Shown here: piece after piece, positions 1 through 8,466 of the stretch
How positions within the stretch are numbered: position 1 is the first letter of the stretch
Layout of the letters: every line of letters starts with the position of its first letter
Source of the DNA: Pseudomonadota bacterium
Lineage (GTDB): Bacteria > Pseudomonadota > Alphaproteobacteria > Rickettsiales > UBA3002
DNA length: 64,000 nt
NCBI GenBank assembly: GCA_040384265.1
Contig: JAZKJM010000001.1
Span: 351,975-415,974 of the forward strand
Reading direction: 5' to 3'
Translations under genes and position numbers: made by a program
Notes under the pieces: generated by a model
Databases searched by the model: none
Told to the model about the DNA's origin: nothing
What the model saw: the letters and a program-made list of their open reading frames with translations, nothing else

Positions 1-2813
1 AGCGTCAACGTATCCTGTGTATCGCTCGGCAAGGCAGGCATGTCGATAATCTCCAGCCGCGTCGCCGGGCTTGGCAGCACCAGCGCCCCATCGCTGCCTA
101 CCGTCGGCGCGATGTAACCATCCCACGCCTCCGCCGCATCGATCACCCCAGTCAACTTCACCAGCCCCGGCCTGCCGATCTGTACCTTGTTCAGGCGAAT
201 GCGATGCGCCACCGCGCCATCCATCAGCTGCACCACATCCCCCGGTTCCAACCACGCATAGGTAATCGGCAAATGAAACACCATGCTACTACGCTCCGCC
301 CAGCGGTCGGCCAGCCGTGTTTCCGCCACCGCCCGCGCATGCGATTCCGAGAGCACCAAACTCACCTTCAGCGTCACCGTCTCCGTCGCATCCTTGGTGC
401 TGCGCTGCGCCGCCTGCACATTTGTTTCATAGCGCTGCAGGCGGTTCAGGTAATGCACCTCCTGCCGCTCTGGCAGCACCAGATCCTCCTGCCGCGTCAG
501 CACATAGGCCACTTCCTGCATCCCAACCTTCTGCGGAATACAGGCCGAGGCCAAAATCGTCGCATCCACACTCGCATCGCGCGGAATCGCCACCAGCGCA
601 TCCGCGCTTTCCTTGATCGTGAAGAAATACGCCTGCATCAACTGGTCGAGCGCCGCCCGCGCACTCACCCGGTCGTTAATCACAAAACCATCCAGCATAA
701 TCTGGATTCCACGTGTGTCGATCTGCGCATCCGTCAGCCCCGCGCGCTGCGCGATTTCTTCTACCGCCGCCGCCACATGGCTAGCGCCCAGCTTGCCCTG
801 CACCCAGTGGCCCGTCACCCAGTTGCCGCCATCCGCCCACACGCTGCGCAAATCCGGCCAATACGGGTAAGGCCGCGCGTCCCACGTCCACAGGAACCGC
901 TGCGCCACCATGTCGCTGTCCGCCCACTCAAGCTCCGTCGCCGTGATCGCCGCGCGCTGCGCGAGGAAATCCACCCGCCCGCGCGAGAACCGCGGATACG
1001 CACTATCCCACGAGGTGCTATCGACAAACACATTCGGCTGGTTGGCGCAGCCATCCACACTGGCATAGCCATATTCACTGAACCAGACCGGCTTGCTGGC
1101 AGGCACCCAATCGCTCGCCACCCCGCCGGGATTATAATGCGTATGGTTCCACCACCACTCGATATTCTTCCATGCATAGGGCGCATCCAGCGTCGCCTTG
1201 GTGGTGCGTTCGCCATCGGTATAATACCAGTCATACCCCTCGCCGGATGTCCACCCCGCGCGCAACGCCGCGATGTCATAGCCCGTCTGCACCCCATCGG
1301 TCAGCGGGAAATACGCATCGATCGCCACCATATCAATCGACGATGACGCCCATAGCGGATCGAGATGATACCACCCCCCATCCGTGTGGTGATACTCCGA
1401 CCAATCCGCCGCATACGTCACCTTCACCGACGATCCAAGCATGCCCTTCACCGTCGCCGCCAACGACACCAGCTCGCTCACCGCCGGGAACACCCCCGTG
1501 CTACTGCTCACCTTCGTCAGGTCGCGCATCTCGGTGCCAATCGCAAATGCATCGACCAGCCCCGTCACCAGCGACGCATAATGCGTAATAAACGCGTTAT
1601 ACCCCCGCGTACCGCTAAAGAACCCGGCTACCGATGCGGCGCTGCCCGTCAAATAGCCCCGCCACGGTTTCCCCGGCACATCCATCAGCATCTGCGGATA
1701 GAAGAAAATCTTCAGCCCACGCGCGCGCAGTTCCACCAGCAAACGCACAATGCTCCCATCGTCGGGCGTGCCGCCATAGCGCACCACCCCTGCGTCATTA
1801 CCGATCAACCGCCCCGTCGCCCGCGTATAGCCCGCCACCTGCCAGTCATCCGGCGTGGTCTGCGTGTTCACCTGATATTCCACACTCGGCCAAATCTGGC
1901 AGGTCGCAATATCCATCGTCGTGCCGAACCAGTTGACCGCCACCCCCACCCATTCAAGGTTGGGAAATGTCTGCTGCAACTGGTCAAGCGCCACCAGCGC
2001 ATTGGCCTTGCCTTCCGCCGTGTGCTGGTTCAGCGGAATCTGGTAGCCGCTTTGCACAATCATCCCGCTCGTATCCGTCCCGTTGATCTTATATTCCGTC
2101 AGCGTGTCATAAACAAACTCGCCGGACCCCGGGATCAGCATCACCGATGTCACCAGCGACTCCACCGAATCCGCCCCCGTGTCGTTCTGCGACGTGCGCC
2201 GCGTCACCTCAAAGGTGAAGTTGGGAATCCGGCTACCGAAATCCGCCATCGGAAAATCCTCGATCACCACATACGCCATCCCGCGATAGCCCGGCGTCGC
2301 CCCAACCCCCTGGTAACTCTCGATCAGCGCATCGGGCAATTGCGTCTCGCTGCCCTTATAAATCCGGTACACCCCCTGGCTCAAATCCAGCAGTTTGGAA
2401 TCCGCCCATACCCGGTCAATCCGTAGCAGCTCGCCTTCGCAAATGGCAATCGCGAGGGTCACATAATAGCTATAGCTTGTGCTCGAACTCACCGTCTGCC
2501 GGCTCGATCCACCGCCCCCCTTACCACCACCCGACCGGGTAGTGGTCGTCGTCGCAATCTCGCGAATCGGTCGTGACCAGATGATGTTGCCTGCAATCCG
2601 CACCGTGCCAAACGTAATCGGAATCATCCGCCCATAGGTCGAGGTCTGCACCGCAAGATTTTCCAGCCGTGCGCCTTCATAATGCGTTTTGCTCGACCCC
2701 TCCATCTGGCTGCCGATGCGCGCGCCAAGCTGCGCACCGATCTGTCCGCCAATGGGGCCGCCAATATACGTCCCCACTGCACGCCCAACGGTCGACAGAA
2801 CAATCGATGCCAT
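1..2813 (-). CDS. GTA/phage host-specificity tail protein with TIM-barrel domain (3' end beyond window)
   Basis: The reading frame is open from an ATG at 2813 (GGAG six bases upstream) to the left edge, about 937 codons, so the C-terminus lies outside. The N-terminus is glycine-rich with repeated GGPIGGQIGAQLGARIG-type small-residue motifs, followed by phage-tail type beta segments. Residues about 285-600 resemble the glycosidase-like TIM-barrel domain of GTA orfg15 proteins, with AIDAYFPLTD and WFSEYGYASVDG motifs, and the tail-3-like region follows. In RcGTA this protein forms the tip of the tail and contacts the recipient cell. It is the last of the distal tail genes here (hub, DUF2335, NlpC/P60, this gene), all on the same strand. 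Identity rests on motif recall and gene order. Confidence 0.85.
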   Translation of the reverse strand, partial: MASIVLSTVGRAVGTYIGGPIGGQIGAQLGARIGSQMEGSSKTHYEGARLENLAVQTSTYGRMIPITFGTVRIAGNIIWSRPIREIATTTTTRSGGGKGGGGSSRQTVSSSTSYSYYVTLAIAICEGELLRIDRVWADSKLLDLSQGVYRIYKGSETQLPDALIESYQGVGATPGYRGMAYVVIEDFPMADFGSRIPNFTFEVTRRTSQNDTGADSVESLVTSVMLIPGSGEFVYDTLTEYKINGTDTSGMIVQSGYQIPLNQHTAEGKANALVALDQLQQTFPNLEWVGVAVNWFGTTMDIATCQIWPSVEYQVNTQTTPDDWQVAGYTRATGRLIGNDAGVVRYGGTPDDGSIVRLLVELRARGLKIFFYPQMLMDVPGKPWRGYLTGSAASVAGFFSGTRGYNAFITHYASLVTGLVDAFAIGTEMRDLTKVSSSTGVFPAVSELVSLAATVKGMLGSSVKVTYAADWSEYHHTDGGWYHLDPLWASSSIDMVAIDAYFPLTDGVQTGYDIAALRAGWTSGEGYDWYYTDGERTTKATLDAPYAWKNIEWWWNHTHYNPGGVASDWVPASKPVWFSEYGYASVDGCANQPNVFVDSTSWDSAYPRFSRGRVDFLAQRAAITATELEWADSDMVAQRFLWTWDARPYPYWPDLRSVWADGGNWVTGHWVQGKLGASHVAAAVEEIAQRAGLTDAQIDTRGIQIMLDGFVINDRVSARAALDQLMQAYFFTIKESADALVAIPRDASVDATILASACIPQKVGMQEVAYVLTRQEDLVLPERQEVHYLNRLQRYETNVQAAQRSTKDATETVTLKVSLVLSESHARAVAETRLADRWAERSSMVFHLPITYAWLEPGDVVQLMDGAVAHRIRLNKVQIGRPGLVKLTGVIDAAEAWDGYIAPTVGSDGALVLPSPATRLEIIDMPALPSDTQDTLT

Positions 2814-2861
2814 GATTTTCTCCGAATAAGATTGATGGTGAATGCCTCACAACCGAGGCAA

Positions 2862-3302
2862 TTAGTCCTTCAGGCGATACGCCGCATACGTCTCGCGCCG
2901 CCAGTGCGTGTCGTAGCGATGCTCCACCACCTTGCGCGCCGGTGCATAGGCGTGGATCATGCCGTACTCACCCGCAAACGGGTAATCGCTGATAAGCGCC
3001 AAATGCTGCGGCGATCCCTCGACCTTCAGCAGCACCATATCCCCCTCGCGCACCTGCGCGGTGGCAATCGGGCACAGGTAGCCATCGAGTTTCTGTTTCA
3101 ATAACCGCGTATCCGGCCGCGTGCCGTAAAGCGGCACCTCCAGCGTCAGCGCATCCTTGCCGTCGAATGTCACACCCGCTTCCTGCGCCGCCACAATCAG
3201 CAGGCCGAGGCAATCGAGCCCCTGCGCGCTGCGTCCTTGATGTGCGAACGGAACGCCCATAAAGCGCCGCGCGCACGCGATCACTTCGCATGCTGTCGTC
3301 AT
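2862..3302 (-). CDS. NlpC/P60-family tail peptidase (GTA orfg14-like)
   Basis: This 146-aa protein has the NlpC/P60 catalytic arrangement: Cys31 in GLDCLGLL, His100 in QHLALISDY and a further His117 in MIHAYAP. GTA and phage tails carry such a cell-wall peptidase to cut peptidoglycan while DNA is delivered, usually encoded between the hub gene and the host-specificity gene, which is its position here. There is no signal peptide, as expected for a virion component. The full catalytic motif suggests it is intact. It is separated from the downstream tail-fibre gene by about 50 bases. Confidence 0.85.
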   Translation of the reverse strand: MTTACEVIACARRFMGVPFAHQGRSAQGLDCLGLLIVAAQEAGVTFDGKDALTLEVPLYGTRPDTRLLKQKLDGYLCPIATAQVREGDMVLLKVEGSPQHLALISDYPFAGEYGMIHAYAPARKVVEHRYDTHWRRETYAAYRLKD

Positions 3303-3327
3303 AAAGTTCTTTCAGATAAAAAGGGAA

Positions 3328-3756
3328 TTATTCGCTACGTTCGGATTTTTCCGGACGGAAATTCGTGCGCATCGCCGGGCGGGCAAAAAGCGGCCGCTGG
3401 CCAAGGCTCTTCGCATACCACCACACAATCGCCGACATGGTTACAATAGCCATACCAAACACCCAGATGAACGCCGCCACACTGGCATTGCCCGATAGCC
3501 CGATAATCGTCGCCGAAGTAAAAATCGCCACCCCGATCAGGAACCCAAGCAACTGCCCAAGCAACGTCGACACCTGATGCACCTTCAGCGCCCGGTGTTC
3601 CCACTGGTGGCGGTGCGTCTGCTCACGCTCGAACATTTCAATAATGCGCGTCGCTGAACCTTTCAACACCGTGTCATAGGCTTCCAGAATCTCTGGCGAA
3701 GGCAGCCCCTCGGGCGACTTGCGGCCTTGCGGCTTATTGCCATAACGCTCACTCAT
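3328..3756 (-). CDS. DUF2335 family small membrane protein
   Basis: The frame opens further upstream, but I choose the ATG at 3756 because the protein then begins MSERYGNK and overlaps the stop of the preceding small gene by eight bases. The 142-aa product has the DUF2335 signature: LPSPEILEAYDTVLKGSATRIIEMFEREQTHRHQWE, then two membrane segments at about residues 65-87 and 91-112. DUF2335 proteins occur in prophages and mobile DNA; their role is unknown and a holin-like or accessory membrane role is only a guess. It sits between the hub and NlpC genes, where typical GTA clusters have no such gene. Confidence 0.7.
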   Translation of the reverse strand: MSERYGNKPQGRKSPEGLPSPEILEAYDTVLKGSATRIIEMFEREQTHRHQWEHRALKVHQVSTLLGQLLGFLIGVAIFTSATIIGLSGNASVAAFIWVFGMAIVTMSAIVWWYAKSLGQRPLFARPAMRTNFRPEKSERSE

Positions 3757-3967
3757 GCCCGCGCTCCATGCTGGATTCAATGTCACTGTGAATGCGTTTC
3801 GCATCCCCACGGAATGCTTCCTCCGCCGAGCGGTACGGATAGCGGTAAAGCGGGCTTTCATGAATCCGCAGCCCTGCCGATAGCCCTTGCAAGATGGTAA
3901 AAATCCACATGGCCCCATCATGCGCGACACGCGCCGCAGTTGCAAGCCTGTTATCGCGCGCCCTCAC
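3749..3967 (-). CDS. Small hypothetical protein coupled to the tail hub gene
   Basis: A 72-aa frame starting at a GTG (3967) that overlaps the TGA stop of the hub gene in a GTGA junction, and ending eight bases inside the start of the DUF2335 gene. This double coupling is the main argument that it is translated. The C-terminal half is charged (RSAEEAFRGDAKRIHSDIESSMERGHE) and probably helical; the middle has a short hydrophobic stretch. I do not recognise the family. A non-coding overlap remains possible. Confidence 0.45.
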   Translation of the reverse strand: MRARDNRLATAARVAHDGAMWIFTILQGLSAGLRIHESPLYRYPYRSAEEAFRGDAKRIHSDIESSMERGHE

Positions 3968-4812
3968 CCGCTGCGCGTCGCCGTGGTTTCCAGCATCTTG
4001 TCCGTCCCCGGCACATGCGGTTCCCCACGAAAATTCACTGCATTCCCAAAGCGACCAATGCAGGTGTCAAACACCTTGTCGCACCCTGCAATCGCCGTAA
4101 ATGTATCCCCCACCTCAATCGCATAAGCCATCGGCAGGAAAAGCCCGAACCGGCTACTGCTGAATTCGCGCACCTCCATGCTCAACCCGGCATTTGCTCC
4201 GCTGGTGAACGTCACCACCCCATAGGAAAAATACCCGTTCGGCTGCGTCTTGCTGCTATCGGAAAACGCATGCGCCGCTTCCACCGCCGTCACCGTGCCG
4301 CTCACCGTATAGCCCGCAAGCTCCACCGTGCAGCGTGCATCGCCCAGCCGCGCCCGGCAAGTGCTGGTGTAAACCTCGCCAATCGTCTGCTGCAACCGCG
4401 ACGACAGCCCGCGCATCTCCGCCACAAACTGGCCTCCCTGCAACGTCACCTCGCCCAGCCACCCTGTTTTCAGGTGCAACTTGCCCATCGCCGGGTCGGC
4501 ATAATTCACCATAAAAATCGACAACTCTGCATGGTCATACCGGCCGCTCAATATGTCGGATTCCAAAATCACCTCGGCGCTTAGCATCCCCGCGAATTCG
4601 AGGTTATCGACCGCCAGCCCGCTTTGCGATGTCACCGCGCTTGGGCTCATGCCGCTTGCCGCAGCATACACCTGCCCCTCCACCACCACATCACGGTCAT
4701 GCTCGGTGAAATAATAGCTCACCCCATCCTTACGCGTGATGCTCCAGCAGGTTGCCAGCGTCGTCACCTCCTGCGCCAGGTGCGTCGCCAAATCATTCGG
4801 GATCGTTTGCAT
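3964..4812 (-). CDS. Tail hub protein, DUF2163/BR0599 family (GTA orfg13-like)
   Basis: The 282-aa protein has an N-terminal DUF2163 region (ATCWSITRKDGVSYYFTEHDRDV) and a C-terminal BR0599-type region with paired cysteines (STCRARLGDARC and GCDKVFDTCIGRFGNAVNFRGEPHVPGTD). In GTA tails this is the hub between the distal tail ring and the peptidase/fibre. The conserved cysteines are all present, arguing for an intact protein. It starts one base after the distal tail gene ends, so the two are co-translated. Confidence 0.85.
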   Translation of the reverse strand: MQTIPNDLATHLAQEVTTLATCWSITRKDGVSYYFTEHDRDVVVEGQVYAAASGMSPSAVTSQSGLAVDNLEFAGMLSAEVILESDILSGRYDHAELSIFMVNYADPAMGKLHLKTGWLGEVTLQGGQFVAEMRGLSSRLQQTIGEVYTSTCRARLGDARCTVELAGYTVSGTVTAVEAAHAFSDSSKTQPNGYFSYGVVTFTSGANAGLSMEVREFSSSRFGLFLPMAYAIEVGDTFTAIAGCDKVFDTCIGRFGNAVNFRGEPHVPGTDKMLETTATRSG

Positions 4813-4813
4813 A

Positions 4814-5413
4814 TCACACCCTCACTTCAATCAACGGAATATCCAGCCACGAGTGAATCCCATATGCTTCCAGCGTCGCGGATAATTTATCGGTGTCAAA
4901 CCGCACCGGCACATCGAACTGGAAACTCGCCGTAATCGCCGCCGCCGCTGCGGGCGCCGCTGCAAACGTCACCACCCCCGTCGTCGTATCCACACTGATG
5001 CCCGTTGTCTGCAGCACCGCATTCTTATAAATCTGAATCGTGCCCGATACCGGCTTGGTCACCGTGCGCGTTTCCGTCACGCTGCCGCTGACATACCGCT
5101 TCACCAGTTGAAACTGCGTTAGCAGCCCGTTGCCCGTCCCAATCGCCTCCGTGCTTGCCTGATAGTCCGTCCAATCCTTGAAGCGAAAGCCGTAAGCCCG
5201 CCCCTTACGCGCCCGGAAAAATGCAATCAGCGTGTCGAGCTGCGCCTTTGTCTTCACCCCGTGCGCCACATTATAGCGGGCCCGCGCCTGCTCCCAGTTG
5301 ATATTGCGCTGCTCATAGCCGCTCTGGCTCGCCACAATATCCGTCGCATATTCCGGCCCGCCCGACGATCCATAACTGATATCCGGCGGGAACTGCGTTT
5401 CCACAAAACCCAT
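4814..5413 (-). CDS. Distal tail protein, DUF2460 family (GTA orfg12-like)
   Basis: This 199-aa protein carries the DUF2460 hallmarks: N-terminal FPPDISYGSSGGPEYATDIV, central QLDTLIAFFRARKGRAYGFRFKDWTDY, and C-terminal VRFDTDKLSATLEAYGIHSWLDIPLIEVR. It forms the distal ring of GTA-type tails. Its normal upstream neighbour, the tape-measure gene, is absent; the next gene upstream on this strand is an unrelated unknown gene 90 bases away with its own promoter box. The distal tail block therefore has no tail-tube promoter directly feeding it. Confidence 0.85.
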   Translation of the reverse strand: MGFVETQFPPDISYGSSGGPEYATDIVASQSGYEQRNINWEQARARYNVAHGVKTKAQLDTLIAFFRARKGRAYGFRFKDWTDYQASTEAIGTGNGLLTQFQLVKRYVSGSVTETRTVTKPVSGTIQIYKNAVLQTTGISVDTTTGVVTFAAAPAAAAAITASFQFDVPVRFDTDKLSATLEAYGIHSWLDIPLIEVRV

Positions 5414-5442
5414 AATCCTAACCCTTCAACGTTGAAAAAACA

Positions 5443-5473
5443 GCACCGCCACCCACGCAAAAGCGGGGGTGGT
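5443..5473 (-). terminator. Probable intrinsic terminator of the 336-aa gene
   Basis: On the minus strand a CCACCCCCGC stem half pairs imperfectly with GCGTGGGTGG around a TTTT loop, and a run of six T follows a few bases later. It lies 30 bases past the stop of the 5503-6513 gene. Confidence 0.45.
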
Positions 5474-5502
5474 CCATCACTCAAAAAATAGGGAAAAATT
5501 AA

Positions 5503-6513
5503 TTAAACCGAAGCAGCGCCAACATTCTGCGCCGCAGCGGCACGACGGGCAACTTCATCCGCCGCATAGCTACTATCGTTCGCCGCCGCCATGCCGCTGC
5601 TCGCGCGGCGGGCCTGCTCACGCCCGGCAAAGGTCGTCGCCTGCGTACCCAACGCATATTGCGCCGAGCGGCTTTTCAGATTCGGCGCCCGCGCCATCAG
5701 CTCCTGCACCGGCAGCATATCGTTTGCCACCGCATAGGCCTCGGTCGTCGCTGCATTCGCCAGCGCACCGAACTCCGACATCACCTGCGTCTGCTCCGCG
5801 TCATTCATTTTGTGGAACGGTTTCTTATACCGATCAGCAATTTCCTTGGCAAAAAATTCATCCTGCGCCAGGCGAAGCGTGAAAATCATCTGCGGCGTCA
5901 CCACCGTGCGCGGATCCACACCTTGCTCTTTCGCCGCTGCCAACTGGCTGCTGATCCCTTCCACCACTTCCTGCGCGCTGAGATGCTCCTTGGTCGTCCA
6001 GCTGGCAAGCAACCCACCGGCAGTCTGCGCCACAATCGTCTTACCCATATACGAAGCCTGCGCCAGCGCTTTGGCGCCCTTGGTCGCCGCCACCGCAACA
6101 CCGCCCACTTCTTTCGCAACACCGCCGAACGGAACAAACGCTACCGCCGTGTTAATCATCGCCGAGGATTTATTTTCGCTGGCTTCCTCGCGCTTCACAT
6201 CGCGCACCGCCGATGCCAGCACAGGATTGGTATTGGCCGCCTCAATGAGATGCTTGCCCCGAACCTTGCGCGGGTCCATGTCCAGCGTCGTCGCGATCTG
6301 GTCACGATACCAGTCGGCGCGCGCATTTAGCTCTTTCTTCGCCTTGAAATGGTTGCTCACCCGCTCGATGACATGCGTCACCCCCGCCGCAATCGGCGGC
6401 ACAACACCCAGCACAAGCCCCGCCGCAAGCGTTGCCGCAAGCGTGATGCCTGTCAGCCAGCCGTTACCAGCGCGCGTGGGCTTTGCAGCATGCATTGTGT
6501 TCGGATTAGCCAT
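5503..6513 (-). CDS. Unknown protein with hydrophobic N-terminal segment, box-regulon member
   Basis: A 336-aa protein I do not recognise. Residues about 19-45 are hydrophobic (WLTGITLAATLAAGLVLGVVPPIAAGV); a second Ala/Gly-rich stretch lies near 120-170; the C-terminal 50 residues are polar and Ala/Arg-rich. There is no cleavable signal peptide and no catalytic motif that I can see. The start is supported by AAGGAG six bases upstream. It occupies the place of the tape-measure gene between tail tube and distal tail genes, but its length and the lack of long coiled coils do not fit a tape measure. A direct-repeat box and -10 lie about 20-60 bases upstream. Confidence 0.7.
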   Translation of the reverse strand: MANPNTMHAAKPTRAGNGWLTGITLAATLAAGLVLGVVPPIAAGVTHVIERVSNHFKAKKELNARADWYRDQIATTLDMDPRKVRGKHLIEAANTNPVLASAVRDVKREEASENKSSAMINTAVAFVPFGGVAKEVGGVAVAATKGAKALAQASYMGKTIVAQTAGGLLASWTTKEHLSAQEVVEGISSQLAAAKEQGVDPRTVVTPQMIFTLRLAQDEFFAKEIADRYKKPFHKMNDAEQTQVMSEFGALANAATTEAYAVANDMLPVQELMARAPNLKSRSAQYALGTQATTFAGREQARRASSGMAAANDSSYAADEVARRAAAAQNVGAASV

Positions 6514-6530
6514 GAGACTCCTTCACCCTC

Positions 6531-6574
6531 ATCATACCATTTGGCATGGCGAGGAGTGTGAAGCTTTTATGACA
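6531..6574 (-). promoter_or_regulatory. Direct-repeat box plus -10 for the 336-aa gene
   Basis: Read on the minus strand: TGTCATA-AAAG-CTTCACA (6574-6557), then 20 bases, then TATGAT (6536-6531) preceded by TGG. The expected transcript start near 6524 leaves a leader of about 11 bases containing the ribosome site. Confidence 0.65.
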
Positions 6575-6587
6575 ATCCGTGGAAACC

Positions 6588-8384
6588 CTAGGCGATTGCC
6601 CGCTCACGGGCATGCATCATGCCCTTATGCTCACGCGCATCCGCCGTAATCCGGGTCGAGGGCACCTCCATCTTCGGCGCGCCGACCACCTCTACCGGCG
6701 TCGCCTTGGCCGAGTGCTGCGCTTTGGCAATAGCCGCCTGCGCTTCGTTCTTGGCGCTCACTTCAGCCAGAAATTGCGTAAACTGGGTGTCATTGCTCAG
6801 CAGCTGCACCATTTGCTTCACGCTCATCTTACGTTCCAGCATTTCGGTAGCCGACTGTGTCACCAATGCGTTACCCATCCCTTTATGCACCGACGCTGCA
6901 GGCATCGCCGCCACCAGCTGCTTCACCAGCCCCAGCTGCTGCGATGGATGCTCAAACTTCAACGTCCCCGCCTCATGCTGTTGCAGCCCTTTATAGGCCG
7001 CAAGCAGGGGGTTATCACTCACAAGCGCGCTCAGCGCCACCGGAAGCATTTGCGCCGTAATAACCGCGGCACCCACGCCACCCGGCGCAAGCCACATCAT
7101 CCCATCGGCCACCTGGCCCACCGTTTCAAGCCCTGCCTTGGCAGTTGCCCAGCCGTTTTGCGACCGGTGCGCCATCTTCACGGCCTTCGCAAAATCGCTG
7201 TCTCTGCCCGCCTCACCGATATCGGCCAGAAGGTCATTAAACGCCGCTTTCGCCTGTTTGCTTTCACCACGGGCCCTCAGCCCCAGCGCCATCACGCCCG
7301 TGCCAACGCCCACCATCACCATGGCATTAAATACCGGAATACGCGTTGCCGCTTTTGCAAACACGCCCAGCATGGTTTTCGCACTCCCGCCTGCTTTTGC
7401 GAACATATCCATCGCCTGCGCCGATTTCATGGCTTTAGTCGCATGTTTCATTACCGCGTTCGCACGGTGCAGCGCTTCGCCGCTAAAGGCATTCGCCGCC
7501 ACCTGCGTTTCCAGCGTGCTCACCAGCTTGCCCAGATGCTCCGCCTTTTGCGCACCCTGCAGCGCATTTGCCATCTGCAGCTGGCTCAACGCCGGTGCCA
7601 GCGCACCCGCCTCCACCAACGCAGGCTTCGTCCGCATCACAAAATGGCCGATGCGCTTAAAGAACCCGGCCCCTTCACGGGTCGCCGCCTCAGTTGCCGC
7701 CCCCAGAGCCTTTGCGTGGCGTCCGCCTGCTGCCGTTGCACGGCCTTGCACCACATCGCTTAAAAAGCCATGCAGCGCACCGCCCGCGCCCGTGTTTTGC
7801 GCGCCATCCAACGTTTTACCAACCGAAGCAAATAAATCGCCCGTCCGTTTCGCAGCCGCTGCATCGCGAGCGCTCGCCAACTGCTCAAACCGCGCCGCCT
7901 TGTTCTGCGCCGCCTCTGCCCAGCGTTCACCACGCGCGCCCATACCCGGCGCATGTTTGGCAACGGCCTTAAACCAATTCGCTGGCAAATGCATCAGATC
8001 GCCCAATGCCGTCGCGCGCAACGCCTCAACCGGCGCCGCAAACACCACCTTCATAAAACTGGCCGCCTTGTTCAGGCCCAAAAATCCTAATGCCCCGCCA
8101 CCGAACATCCCGCCCAGCTCAATCATCGTCGGCGCCATCGCTATCGAGCTCACGCTTTGCAGCGTTGCAGCCCGTGCTTGATCTTTCGTTACGACCGCTG
8201 CCTGCGAGCTACGCTGCGCCTTACCAACCGCGTCTGCTGCGCCGCGCTCAGCCTCGCCTGCGCTGCCACCACCGCGCAGCTTCGCCATGAGCGCCTGCGT
8301 CTCTTGCTCCGCCTTCTGCGCGTTGTTAACAACGCGTCCGGCCGAAGCGGGATTGACTCCCGGTGCTGAAAATCCTTGATCCAT
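6588..8384 (-). CDS. Unknown 598-aa Ala-rich protein with hydrophobic segments, box-regulon member
   Basis: A long Ala-rich, mostly helical protein with no family I recognise. Glycine-rich hydrophobic segments appear at about residues 85-115 (APTMIELGGMFGGGALGFLGL), 365-390 (NAMVMVGVGTGVMALGL) and 425-465 (MMWLAPGGVGAAVITAQMLPVALSALV). The first 70 residues and last 60 are polar, and the tail is rich in Ala, Lys, His and Arg. There is no signal peptide. The pattern of soluble ends with membrane-inserting hairpins recalls translocated effectors or membrane scaffolds, but that is inference only. The start codon lies almost exactly at the predicted transcription start, so the message may be leaderless. 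Confidence 0.7.
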   Translation of the reverse strand: MDQGFSAPGVNPASAGRVVNNAQKAEQETQALMAKLRGGGSAGEAERGAADAVGKAQRSSQAAVVTKDQARAATLQSVSSIAMAPTMIELGGMFGGGALGFLGLNKAASFMKVVFAAPVEALRATALGDLMHLPANWFKAVAKHAPGMGARGERWAEAAQNKAARFEQLASARDAAAAKRTGDLFASVGKTLDGAQNTGAGGALHGFLSDVVQGRATAAGGRHAKALGAATEAATREGAGFFKRIGHFVMRTKPALVEAGALAPALSQLQMANALQGAQKAEHLGKLVSTLETQVAANAFSGEALHRANAVMKHATKAMKSAQAMDMFAKAGGSAKTMLGVFAKAATRIPVFNAMVMVGVGTGVMALGLRARGESKQAKAAFNDLLADIGEAGRDSDFAKAVKMAHRSQNGWATAKAGLETVGQVADGMMWLAPGGVGAAVITAQMLPVALSALVSDNPLLAAYKGLQQHEAGTLKFEHPSQQLGLVKQLVAAMPAASVHKGMGNALVTQSATEMLERKMSVKQMVQLLSNDTQFTQFLAEVSAKNEAQAAIAKAQHSAKATPVEVVGAPKMEVPSTRITADAREHKGMMHARERAIA

Positions 8385-8391
8385 AGCTTAC

Positions 8392-8436
8392 AGAATAGCA
8401 AAAACCGCTGAATTCCAGTGTGAAGCTTTTGTGACA
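8392..8436 (-). promoter_or_regulatory. Direct-repeat box plus extended -10 for the 598-aa gene
   Basis: Minus strand: TGTCACA-AAAG-CTTCACA (8436-8419), 21 bases, then TGC-TATTCT with the hexamer at 8397-8392. The 18-bp box is identical to the one before the RTX gene. The ATG at 8384 falls about 7 bases past the -10. Confidence 0.75.
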
Positions 8437-8466
8437 ATCGGCGGCGGCAGCGCCCCCGGCAAACGG

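Noticed and set aside
204..2426. Two long plus-strand frames (380 and 353 codons) opposite the tail-fibre gene
   Set aside because: Arg/His/Pro-rich translations typical of the antisense frame of high-GC coding DNA; the minus strand gives a clear GTA tail protein.
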